A DNA stretch of 64,000 nucleotides from Prochilodus magdalenae (Eukaryota > Chordata > Actinopteri > Characiformes > Prochilodontidae): contig JAMWET010003610.1 in the NCBI GenBank assembly GCA_024036415.1, positions 693,447-757,446 on the forward strand. Reading direction: 5' to 3'. Shown here one piece after another: positions 1-12,000 of the stretch. The notes beneath the pieces were generated by a model. That model worked only from the letters and a program-made list of their open reading frames with translations, made no database searches and had not been told where the DNA came from. Both the position numbers and the translations under genes were made by a program. Positions within the stretch are counted from its first letter, which is position 1; each line of letters starts with the position of its first letter.

Positions 1-1300
1 AGTGGCATCATATGCAAAACTCTACTGCCATACTCTACATACGGTTTAGATATGCACACTCTTATTAAACACAGTCTCTCTCTCTCTCACACACACACAC
101 ACAATGAATTTCCCCTTTCGAGACAAGGTGTATTGTTCCCCTGAGCTAAAAGAGGGAAGTGACCAAAGTGTCGGTGCTCTAGTTCCTCTTAAACATTCAG
201 TTAAAACACACAGCTGCCTGTACTGTCCACCTAGCTCTTAAACACTCTCCAAGACACCCGGACTGCCTAACCCTTCCATATGCTGAGGTGAGTAAAGGTT
301 ACACCTGAAAAAAAATGTATTGAAATAGAAATGATTGATCTAGCTGTTGATCTAGAACTCTTTGTCATTTCTGTGGTGAAATTAAAAGGGGATTTCATCG
401 TCTGATGTGAAACTTTGTACTGCAGAGAAACTTAACAACATAAACAGCTTTACAAAGGTGGTGAGATGAACCAAGGTTTGCAATGTTTACATATCCAATA
501 TAGACATTTTATTTACTACCCAAAATGACCAGAGAACCTACACAGGCTTTTCTATGTAATGCTGACAGGGATGAAATGCTGGTAAATGCATTTTCTTCCT
601 CCAGCTATTTTTGCTTACAACAGTCTGAAAAAAGAACTTTGTCATTAAAACAATAGTATTCATTACTATTTCATTAAACAATTTTCACAGAGAGAAGTTT
701 CAGAGGCAAAAACGCTTATGATGTCCAGTTTCCATCATCCCTACTGCATACAAGCAAACTTTTCCTAATGACTATGCAAAAGCATGGAAAACCTGAGGAA
801 CTCCCAAAAGGACCAGGGCTGCTCTTTTCTAAAGAACCTTGACACAATGTTTACAGCAGTATAGGATACCAAACTCAGTCATCCAAAGTTTATGAATTTC
901 ATCTGTCCTATACATTCAGTTCTTTAATAGTCGGCTGATGAGTTGAACCATGTTGTAATGCATGAAGAAGGGCTAAAACCCTGAAAGAGCAAAATTTGTA
1001 ACCTATGTTTTAGAATATGTAACAAGTGATTTGCAGGGTGTATGAACTGTTGTCCTTGCCCCTGGACTTGGTCAAAGCTCCTCAGTGTCCTCTGAGTTAC
1101 CCTGAGGAGTTCTGAGCAAGTAAAGGGTCTGTGACTAATTCAAATAGCTCAATCCAAGTACAACTAAAGCCATTCTGTGTATTTATTTGGAAGGATTTGT
1201 TTCATTTGTTTCAGACTCCAATAGTTAATGCTATAGTAATGATAGTGGTTTATATTAAGTTTAATAAAGAGACAAAAAGAGCACAACAAAGCGTTCAACA
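1..1300. other. Gene-free stretch before prpsap1
   Basis: I see no exon with flanking splice sites, no RNA gene and no recognisable mobile element here. A short CT/CA tract lies near 72-103. The ORF at 1131-1418 has low-complexity composition and resembles no family I know. Confidence 0.5.
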
Positions 1301-2884
1301 GACTTTCTTTATTTACAAAAATATGGTTTGCAGATCAGCGGTGACACACGTAACATCACGAATCAAAAGTTGTTTAGAAATGTTGGAATGCAGAGGCAAA
1401 ACGCACTGCCAGGGATGATTTTGATAATGATAACAATAATAATAATAATAATAATAAATAAGTAATAAATCCAGCTTAGAATACGGTTGCCATAGCAACC
1501 ACCATCGCACCGAAGATTCCCAAGCGCCTCACATGCTAAGCACACAGCTGCCTGGCTGAACGTCATCCACCATCAGAAACAACTAAGTATTAAAACTGGA
1601 AGCGGAAGTGACAGGGAAGACATGGTGAGGAACACTGGGCAGACCACGTGTGAACAGAAAGGACCAGCGTGATGGCAGAGCAAGAAGAGGCCTCAGTATG
1701 AGGATGTGAGAACAACTGTGGTGATGCACGCTTGGCCTCAGATGGAATAAACTTCACACTAAAACCTCCGTAAGCTAAACGGCTCTAATAGCATGAATAA
1801 ACTGGTTTTGCTATTGTCACCTACACAAATCGACAAAAGCAAGCTTTTCATTATTAGTATTCCCTTTACTGCTGTGGTCAGCTGTGGTTATTGTTGTGGA
1901 TGAGCTGCCAAGCATGGAACGCAGATAAGCCCATGTAGCCACGCGATTGTACGGTTTTATGGCAATGTGTGTCACTTCATGATTAACAACCAAACAAGCT
2001 GAGATGTGGCTATACTGCATCTCAATTTAAAGGCAAACGTAAACATTCACTAGTGCATGGGTCAGTTTCATTCATGTTACAAGCACCAGCTTCAATGATG
2101 CCACGCTTTGTGCCAAAAAACTGAATTCTTCAGGTATCCCATCAAAACTTAAAACCAGGTGTACCCTAATACACCAAATATATGAACACACCACAACGGG
2201 ACAGACACTATATAGCTCAGGAAAAGTTATGTTAACTTATTTGTGGGATTATGTGCATAGCACTCTCAAAGAATGAACTGCAGAGCACTCTCGAGGAATG
2301 AATCAGCTTGCCTGATGCTCTAAGAGTTATAGGGTATTTTGGCTCAAGTGCAGATACTGGACACAATATTTAGAAACCCTGGTAAAATAAACAGCAAGCA
2401 AGGAGCTATTCTTCTTGCCCACGACACATTTACGGTGCTTCAAAAGCATCTTGTGCTCAACTTGGACCATTTTGAACCAAATGCCTTAATTTGGCATACA
2501 ATTTAGGAAAGCAAATATTGAAAAGCAAACACATCATCAATACTAATTAGTAGAGAACATACAAACGAATGAATGCAAATGAATAGAATAACAACACTGT
2601 TGCATATAAGATGTACTGCAGCAGCTGCACAGATTAACTAACTGTAGAAGACTAAAGGGGGATACCTGCATATTGAGACAATGATAAGGTTCCTAAAATG
2701 TGACTTCAAGCTATTTATCTCTCAAGCACCTCCATTCAGTCAGATGTTTAAATACGTTTGTTTAATCATTTGAAATAGTTGTGTTTCATAATACTTGGCA
2801 CTTCTAGTATGTTTAGAAGAGGAGGGCGAGCATCTACAGCTCTTTGGACCTCACCTCCAACATGAGCGCAAAGCTGCTCAATGA
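1300..2884 (-). other. prpsap1: Probable 3' UTR of prpsap1
   Basis: This stretch follows the prpsap1 stop codon on the minus strand. An AATAAA hexamer on the minus strand at 1308-1313 is a plausible polyadenylation signal and would give a 3' UTR of about 1.6 kb. An (AAT)n microsatellite lies at about 1432-1457. The true end needs transcript data. Confidence 0.4.
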
Positions 2885-3043
2885 CTAATCATCTACAGTG
2901 ATGTTGCGGAACAGGTAAGCCATGGACTCCCCATTGTGGATGCGTCGGATAGCTTCTGCTAGGATCATGCTGACGTCTACGGTCTTGATCTTCGGGCACT
3001 GCAGCTTCTGCACTTCATGAGGGACGGTGTTGGTCACTACCAC
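2885..3043 (-). CDS. prpsap1: prpsap1 exon 10 (last)
   Basis: Encodes residues 305-356, from [12 protein letters not shown] to ITVDD, then TAG at 2885-2887. It starts in phase 0 after a TTGTAG acceptor. This is the C-terminal lobe of the PRPP-synthetase fold. Confidence 0.96.
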   Translation of the reverse strand: MVVTNTVPHEVQKLQCPKIKTVDVSMILAEAIRRIHNGESMAYLFRNITVDD

Positions 3044-6000
3044 CTACAATTGAATACATGCACATAAATATATATACACATATCATTTTTTGTTAAGCTA
3101 CAATTTGCAGACATTAGCATACGGTCACTGACCACTCACATGACTGGACCACCCATGAACGACGCAAAAAAAAAAAACTTCAGTCTTTCAATGAGACGGT
3201 ATACATAGTATTTTAAAAATCAAATAACGCATTTGTTGTCTACAAGGAGCAAACAGCTCTGGAAAAGAGACCAGTTTTACAGTTTATGGGTTTGTGCTTA
3301 ACCAAAATTAGAAGTTTTGTTTTATTCTATACGCTACTGGAAACATGTCTTCCAAATTCCAGAACAAATATTGTATTAGTGTATTTTTGATTTGATTATT
3401 TAGAAAATGACTATTGACACCTCCAGAAGCCTGGTTTTTGAACCATGCTCGCTGTGCATTTCACCCCAGCCACCGCTCTCCAGTCTTTCTGTAGGTTATG
3501 TGACATTCGAATGAGGTGGTGCTCATCACGGTCAGTAGAGAGTGGTTTTTGCCTTCTGCCAGTCCGTAGCTGTGTTGTCCTATGGGTTTGCTGCTTGTTT
3601 TTTATGCACCAGACGCTCACTGTATCTGCCAGTAAAGCTAGAACAGAACCTTATGTTCCTGACTAACAACCTGCTGTATATGTGGAGATGCCGGAGGGGT
3701 CTATTATTTCCAGAGCTGTACACGAATACACTACTGTCCGGCAAACTACACTGCACTGTATTGTTTCCATATATACTTTAACTAGCATACTGCAACGGGC
3801 ATATGTGGTTTTCTGCTATTCTGTGGTGGTCATTTCCCAGTATTAGACAGGGTGGCTGACAGATACTTATTGAAAGGGAAGGCTACTGTTAGAAACCATA
3901 TACATGCTAATTGCAGGGAGGTACAAAAGAAGCATGATAAACTGACACCTAGATGAAGTCTAGATATATGATGTAGGTATTCGAAGATATTTGTGAATTA
4001 AGCTGTAAAAAATCTCTCACAGACGTGACGAGCATGAACTGTACATAAAGGTGCACTACAGGCATTTAGTAATGTGAACTACAATACAAAATTTGTAATG
4101 TATACAGACACAAAAAAAAAAGAACAGAAATTGCATTACTACCAAACTGTGCGAACATGCCCTTACATTCACCCACTTTTTTAAAATTAAATATCAGTTA
4201 AATCATTTAGTTCTGAGGTTTCCAATTTCAGTCATAGCAACTCCACACTCTACAGACATTTGTGTGTTTTCCCTGCTCTCACATCTGCCGCGAGTTGCAG
4301 ACTGAGTATGGAGTTAGGACTGGGAATGGAAACTTCTAATTTAGATCACCGTTTTCCCAAATCTGGTACTGGAGCCGCCCATTACCCCTGCACAATTACA
4401 GGAAAAGTACTCACCTCATCTATGGCAGACTCCTCAATAAGGCGTGGAGCATCAGCGGACAGCAGGCCATGAGTGGCCATGATATAGATCTTATAAGCCC
4501 CTCTTTCTTTCAGAATCTCTGCTGCTGCCACAAAATCTTCTACATCATCTATGATGTCATCCTAACAGCAGATAAAAAAACAAAAACAAAACATTATATA
4601 CAGGTTTAAATGCATTCAGAGATGTTGCTGTTGCTCAGTACAGCAGCAGGTTATTTGCACATCTTTATTATGGTGTCATTGTATGAAAACGATATTAGGT
4701 GCATTGCTTTTTTTCTCTCTTTACTTCAGCAGCACTCAAACTTTGCAGTGTAAAATGTTATGTTGATGTTGTAAAAATACCTCTTACAACCTTTCCAAGT
4801 CTAATAACCAATAATTAGCACCTTACTTTAACTCTGTGCCTGAAGGAAAACATGATGTACATCCATTAAAGTATTGCTGCAATAGGTATGGAAACATCTT
4901 AAATAAAAGAGATGTGTCAGCACATCTCTTTGCCGGTGTTATATAGAGTGCCAGAATGCGCAGTTCTTCAGCTGGCTTTCACCAATGGCTGAACAGCTCT
5001 AAGAAGCCGTGCTCTTGTCGGGGCTCAGACACTAAGAAGGGATCAGCCTAGTTAGGGGCTACATGAGAGCCTGCTTGGTATTCCAAAGTGTTAGGCTTTC
5101 CAACCCTATCTTTACTTTGACAGCCATTATTGAATGCAGCTGAAAGTAAAGAATATTATGCCTCAAATACTGCAACAGGTTTGCATTTATATGGTTATTT
5201 AGAGTGACTGCTTTAAAAGCATGAGTCCTTTAATCAATAAACCCGATGCAGAGAAAAGGTAATCAGAGCAGGACTGAATTAATTTGTATGAGATTCAGAG
5301 AACACCATCAGAGCATGTGCAAGCTGCAAAAAGGATACTAAATTAGCTAAGAATCCCAACATCTACATTTACTAATAATAATAATAATGATAATGAGACT
5401 ATGAGAATGTATTGTACACCTCTACTTACAATAATAATGGCGATACGCCCTCCAACATCTCCCACTACTGTAATGGGTGGTTTCTCCTTGGCCATCATTA
5501 CTACAAAGAGAAATATCAGCAAGTAAGTCACAAATTTATAACAGAAGGTTCTGAGGTGGGACACCATTAAATAAATCAGACTCCGTTGTCAGTGTAGATT
5601 GGGTAAGATGGGTTCAAGCGCATATAACAACAGAACCTGCTGGAACTCTAAACCATCCTGCCAAAATGATCCTGAAATGACAAGCAAGTCATCTGAGGAG
5701 TCATGGAATTGGCAGTAGCTTTACTTCCTACCTTTCCTTCTTTAATTAAATGTTTCCCATTTTACCCCACCTACAGTCCAGTTCCAGGTTTTTTATAGCA
5801 AACTTAATGTACCACATGCCATGCAAGAAACCTCTTTTTGCCCAACATACCCAATCACAGAGGAGAAAATCTAAGAGGCCTTCACACAGAAGCCAGTGCA
5901 GATAAACTGCTCTGATTATACACAAAACAATCTTGGCCTGAAAGTCAACAAGCTGGACTCTGTCGGGGAAGTACTCAAAATGAGGGATGGTCAAGATTGC

Positions 6001-9000
6001 AGGGCCGTTCTGAAAGTCTTCAGCCAGAGGACAGGCACAGGAGCAAACAACCAGCAAACACTCACACAATCTCACACCTGCATTCGGTTTAACACACGGG
6101 GAGCAGATTACAGGTTCTGAGGGGTTAATTAAGTTAAACATGCCTTCAACACATGCCTTTTACTCAGAGAGCAACATACACTAGAGCGAATTGGTAGAAG
6201 GTGTGATGAGTTAGAATGCTTCACTATCTGACCAATTTTTATGATGCATTGCCAGTCCTGAATGAACCTCTGCAACACGTAGCAGTTTTTAAACAGTTAT
6301 AAACCATTTTCATTTAACAGTCACTTCAATTTACATAAATAAATAAATAAAATATATTTTTTTTAAATCTACATAAACTGTCGCCATTGGCTTGCTCAAC
6401 AGGGGCTTGTATCCCAATTTCTTTCCTTTCCAAATCTATACATAGATGACTTTGTTTTCTTTTTCTTCCATAATCTGCTGCTTTGAAACAACATTAGTTG
6501 TAAAAAGCTACATACAAATAAATGTTGAATGATTGGTTGATTGGCTGATTGGTTGATTGGCTGATTGGTTGATTGATATGGAGGACAATCAAAATAAAAG
6601 ACTGGCAAAGGACCATCAACATAGGTTTGTTAAAATGTGTGAAGCAAAACCGATTTGATACTGATGTTCCCCGCCCTGCTGTGTAGAGAAGAGAATGCAT
6701 GCAAGCTTTGAATGGAAACCTGTATGAAACGCAATATTTGCCTTATCTGGAACATCAAAACATAAAACCCTCCTAAAAATATCTGGGCCAGATCCAAATG
6801 TTTCTAGAACTCTTTGACTCTTTCTTATCGTCCATGGTATGTGTTCTCTCTGTATTCTTTTCTACAGCTTTCCTCAAGGTCATGTGTTTCCAAAGCCTTA
6901 TTGAGGCCTTGGTCACAAGCAGCTACAGCTAAAGGTCTAGTCTACAGAATTCTCCACAAGCAGGCATGGATGTATTGATTGGCAAGATGGGCCTTGATCG
7001 AAACCGGACGCATGTACATATCTTGGACAGATATTCAATGGTTCCGTTTTGTTTGGAAGGATGGTGATTACGGAGTAAAAAAAATAAATAAATAAAAAAG
7101 CACTTCATTTGAGGTTTCTCAATCCTGTTCTGAAGCACTCTGAAGTCTACATAGCCTACATCTGTTACAGTGTTACAGCACTTTATCTAAAGACAGATGC
7201 TTGGTCTTCTGAAATTCCAAATGAAAAACTAAAGATGTTCCACCTACAATGGAGCCATGATATGTGACTTAGTTTTTAGCATGAATTATCAAAGTTTGAC
7301 GTCTACAGTCCTCAGAATGCTTTTGGCAGCAGATATTGAGAGTCCTCGATCACTGCATGCACGCATAGAGGAACCATTTCAGTGCGGTCACTGCTGTGAT
7401 CGGAAGCAAAGAGAGTTAACCGTCGTACTTGGAAGCTCTATGCCTGGGAACGGAGCTTGTTGCTTGCCTATTACCAACAAATAAACATCACGTTAAAATG
7501 TCCACATACATATAGCTCAAAAAATAAAGAAACAAACAAAGACACAAAGATGATTGGAGGACTTTCACAATCCTCAACAGCTAAAGCAGTCAAAAGTCAG
7601 ATTTCTAAAACTATCACTCCTAGTTGTGCACACACTGTTCTTATAATGGTGAACAACGTACAGACAAGTTTTTTGAGAGAAAAGTGGCAGGCCTCAACCC
7701 ATCTTTGCTTAAAAATTACTAGTCATTTCACATTCCTAGTCCTGTGCCTGTCGTAACTCATATGGAATGTGTTGTAGTAGGGCTGAGCATGATGACCAAA
7801 ATTTTCATATCCGTTTATAGAAATTAATACAATACATGTCAAATCACCATTTTTGCCCAAGTTTAAAAACGGATTTTTGCTCACGAGTAAAGGTTAAAGA
7901 AACCACCTGGGTAATTGTTACTTTAATCTATTCTTTATGGTAAGAAAATGACAAACATTTGACAAGCAGCAAAATATTTTTCAAATGGGAAAATGTCATG
8001 TGAGAAAGCGATTTTCTATGTATAGCTGTTTATAATTTTAATTTACTGGGCTGTCAAGTGAATTACACAGCAACTTCAGCTTCAGTACAAACAGCAAACA
8101 TTCTCCTATCATATTTCTATCACATCTACTGCATACATGGCACAGCACATCACAGTATTTACACGCAAGCCGACAGACATCTGGAGTTCAAAGAACCAGA
8201 AAATATCTGACGCTGGCTGTGTAAAAGACAGACTTTGGAAATACAACATCCTACATTTAAACATCGGTTTGGCCATGTTGACCGGGAGACAGAGCTGCTT
8301 CTCACCCTCTCCCATTCCCCACATACAACATCCTCAGTTACCTTTTTTCATAAAGCTGGGCTGTAACTAGCATGAACACACTTATTACTTTCACTTTTGT
8401 TGCCTGGGAACGCACTAACACTTAAACATGACTGTCCAAGTGCTGTAACACACAGAGCTTTTGGGCTGTGGCTGTGTGGCAAAAGTGATTTAACGCTACT
8501 TAAGTTTGTTAGGATAATGGAGAGTTTACTCTAGGCTTGTAATGTTACATGCCACTTCCATTGGGAAAACAGACAGATGATTGTTCCACTCAAACAGTTA
8601 TCACTTCACTCAAAAGTGGCATTTTAGTGCTCACTGACTCCTGATTCATAGGTGAAAAACGGGGAGGTACGCCCTCTGTTGGTAACAGAGTAGTGTTGCT
8701 TTTCTTACAGATGGAAAATGCCAAAAGGCTCTCTAGAAAGCTAAAGTCTGAGAATGGTCTAAAGCTGGTCTAAGTATTGTTATCGTTTTGTCGCACAGCC
8801 ATGTGCTTTAGGCATTAGAATGAGCATATATCACAAAAGTACTGCTCCAAGTTTTAATCTGCATTTAACACAACAACCCAACTTTTTTGGAAATGAGATT
8901 TGAATAATGAGTCCTGATGAGCAGTATGTTGAGCATGTCAGCATGGTATTGAATTCAGTTATACTGCATACTAAAAGAAAGGATGTTACCTACTACAGCT

Positions 9001-12000
9001 GGTACTGTAAAAAGTCAGGGGTCATGTATATGTGCATGAAAGACAGAACTTACCATGTCTGCACTCAGTTTAAGGACTGCTTAATTTGAAAAGACCACTG
9101 AGGAACTCAAAGACCAATGTAATGACTGAGGATTGTCAAAGTCCACATGACATACAAAAAGCACAAATGAACACAATAAATTTGGGTAAATATCTGTCAA
9201 GTCATATTAGTTACACAAAAAGGGTGCACAAGTTTTGGGGTAAAAGACCTGCTTGTGATTTGGTGTAAATATCAGATTTGTCATCACAACATAAAAAATG
9301 CCCCTTTTTTAAGGTATCAGCTTGAATAGAGGAGGATAAGCGCATAAGAAAATGAGTGAAGGTACCTTATCATTTACAACATGCAAGGCAAAGCAGTGAG
9401 AAGAGTCTTTTGCAGAGAGGGCTTCAAATAGGCTGTTAGTATTTAGATTAACTTTTTTTTTTTTTTAAGAGTTTGAACTCAACCCACCTACCCATAACAG
9501 ACCTCACAGACTACAGACAAGGTATGCATACCAAACTAACCAATTACAATCATTCTAAATTTTGCATGTCAACCAGTGACTATGATAATTATCTCTTTTT
9601 GGACTAACAAACAATGTAAAGCTTTTATTGAGCACAAATATGTGATGCTATGAAGGATTACAATAAGAAGCAGTGGCTTTTCTTACATGGCAGTTCCAGG
9701 CCGGGGTGGGCAAAGGTGTTGCGGACACATGGGGGAGAGTGTCGTCCATCGGCCATATCTGATTCAGAGCACTGGGCTTCACCATGAATGACGGCCAGGC
9801 CTAAACGTAGCCTCTCTGCATAAGACTGAGCCCTGTGGAAAGCACACAGAGACAGACGGGTCGTTGGTAGCAGTGACACAGAGCACACTGAAACTGGAAA
9901 TGCTAACAGGCTATAAAGTCAGATCAAATATAAAATCAATGTGAAAATTTCATGATGTCAAGGTTTTTTTTAATAACAGTATCATTTTGGTATGAAACAT
10001 TATGATACTGCACCTAATGATATCTAATATCTCGTATCATGTAAACTTGATGTTCAAAAGCATTGGAATCAGAAACATGGACTATTTGCCGGATTAGCCA
10101 ATATGGTAAATGCATTGCTGTTATAACTGCTTTATCCATAAATTAACAAACATGAACTAACTACTGTTGTTTTGTAACAATAAACCACTCCAGAAAAGGT
10201 AAAAAAAATAAAATAAAATAAAATAAAATACCATTAGCCACTGACCCTTTGCTATGATGATGACAGCATGCTAATGGTAAGTAAGCTAGAAATACAGGCA
10301 TCAAAAAGTGCTTCTGAAAATCCTATTTGTCATGGGAAACTCAGGCTGGAACCTTGTGTTTATAAATAATTATAGTAATTAAGACAGTAGAATCTCAAAC
10401 AGCAAACAAACTTCAACAAACAGGAGAGAAACACTGCTAACCAACATTGGACTTCGATCTTCAAACTTTTTTAAAAAGCCCAAAACCGTCTCTTAGCCCA
10501 CTAAAATTGCATTCAGATCCTCATTTGTTTCATGTAGACACACTGATGTGGTTTAAAACATGTTATTTTCATAGAAACCTTCATAAAACAATGCATAAGT
10601 GACTAAAAGGCTTATTGAACGCCTCTTGCTAGCTTGTAATTCACTGCCATAAAAGTTCCAGTCACAGCCTGCAAGTTTCTGCATTACTTGGGAATCAGTG
10701 GTAAGAAATCTGACTACATTAAGACTCACTGAGATGAGACAGGTGATAGCCTTACATTTTATTTCTCAAGTATTTGTTAGCAACGCAAGCATAATGGCTC
10801 ACTTTGTGAACTCCAAAAGCACACGTCAGGTATCAAACATGTCCTTGTTAAACTACTCCCCTTTTAAGATCCTGTGACCTTAAAAGGGTAGTAGCACCTA
10901 AGGTGCTGTGAAATTCAGTAAGATTTTGGACCTGGTACCTTTTTGCAGCAGAGGGGGACTTTGCAACAATGATGGCATTTCTGTAATCAGGGACCTGCAA
11001 GAAACAACAGTACACAGTATATATATGATGCATGATACATAATGAACATATTGCACTTTCATCGACAGTGAACAGTAATGCAGGTATTAACCTCTTCCTG
11101 AATGTACTGTAGAAGGAAAGGAGAGGCACGTAGGTTGTCCACAGGGAAACTGAAGAAACCCTGGATCTCTTTCTGATGGAGGTCCATGGTGATGATGTGA
11201 GACAAACCTGATTCACAAAAGCATTTAAGACTAAATTAAGAATTTAAGAGAAAAAACAAACATACATTATCTCTATCAACAACACATACAACCAGGGTAA
11301 CAAACACATGAAAATACCTGCTTTGGCCAGCATGGATGCCAACAGTTTACACACTATGGATCCTCTCTTCCTCATCTTACACTGCTTACTGTAGGGAAAG
11401 TATGGGATGACTCCAATGATGTTTTTGGCACAGGACGTCTTGAGTGCATAAGCCATGACCAGCAGCTCCATGATAGCAGTGTTAACATCTCTGATAAATG
11501 AGCAACCACAAAAATAGTATATGTAGCTTAATGAAATTTAATTTATCACCACCACCACATGGTCTACAATGCAGACAAACAACAAAACAACGGCAGCAAG
11601 ATCACACTAAAGCTTTTTAAATTAATCAGTGAGGCTCATTCAATAAGGGTTACATTTTGAGAATAATTAATGTTCTATTTAATAGTTTAGACAAGTCACG
11701 TACATATTTACATTTATTAGTAGTGGAAATCGCTCATTCGTATAATGTAGCAATGTTGAAAGATTTACTTTACCTGGGAATTGTTTGGATGATAAAGATC
11801 GTTTGGCCTCTAACAGACTCTTTGACATCGACTCTGGTCTCTGTTGAATTTAGGGAGAAGGGGTCACAGTGAATTCAAGCTTAATCATCTGAGGCATATG
11901 CCTATGCCAGGGATATCCTATCTTATCTGCTAGGGGCTCCAAGGTTTTGTTTTTTTTTATATCCCAAACAAGCAGCAGCACATGATCATGATTATAGTCA

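Larger units (their letters stand above)
3044..9686 (-). other. prpsap1 introns 7-9, no other gene seen
   Basis: Around exons 8 and 9 the sequence is AT-rich. It contains an 8-bp GATTGGTT/GATTGGCT tandem at about 6529-6577 and short A-rich runs near 7077 and 6340. ORFs such as 5746-6141, 7457-7756 and 8137-8370 have no recognisable family or splice context. Confidence 0.5.

Noticed and set aside
1432..1460. Trinucleotide run as a possible functional element
   Set aside because: It is an ordinary (AAT)n microsatellite outside coding sequence.
5746..6141. 131-codon minus-strand ORF in a prpsap1 intron
   Set aside because: Exons 7 and 8 join in phase without it, and the translation resembles no family.
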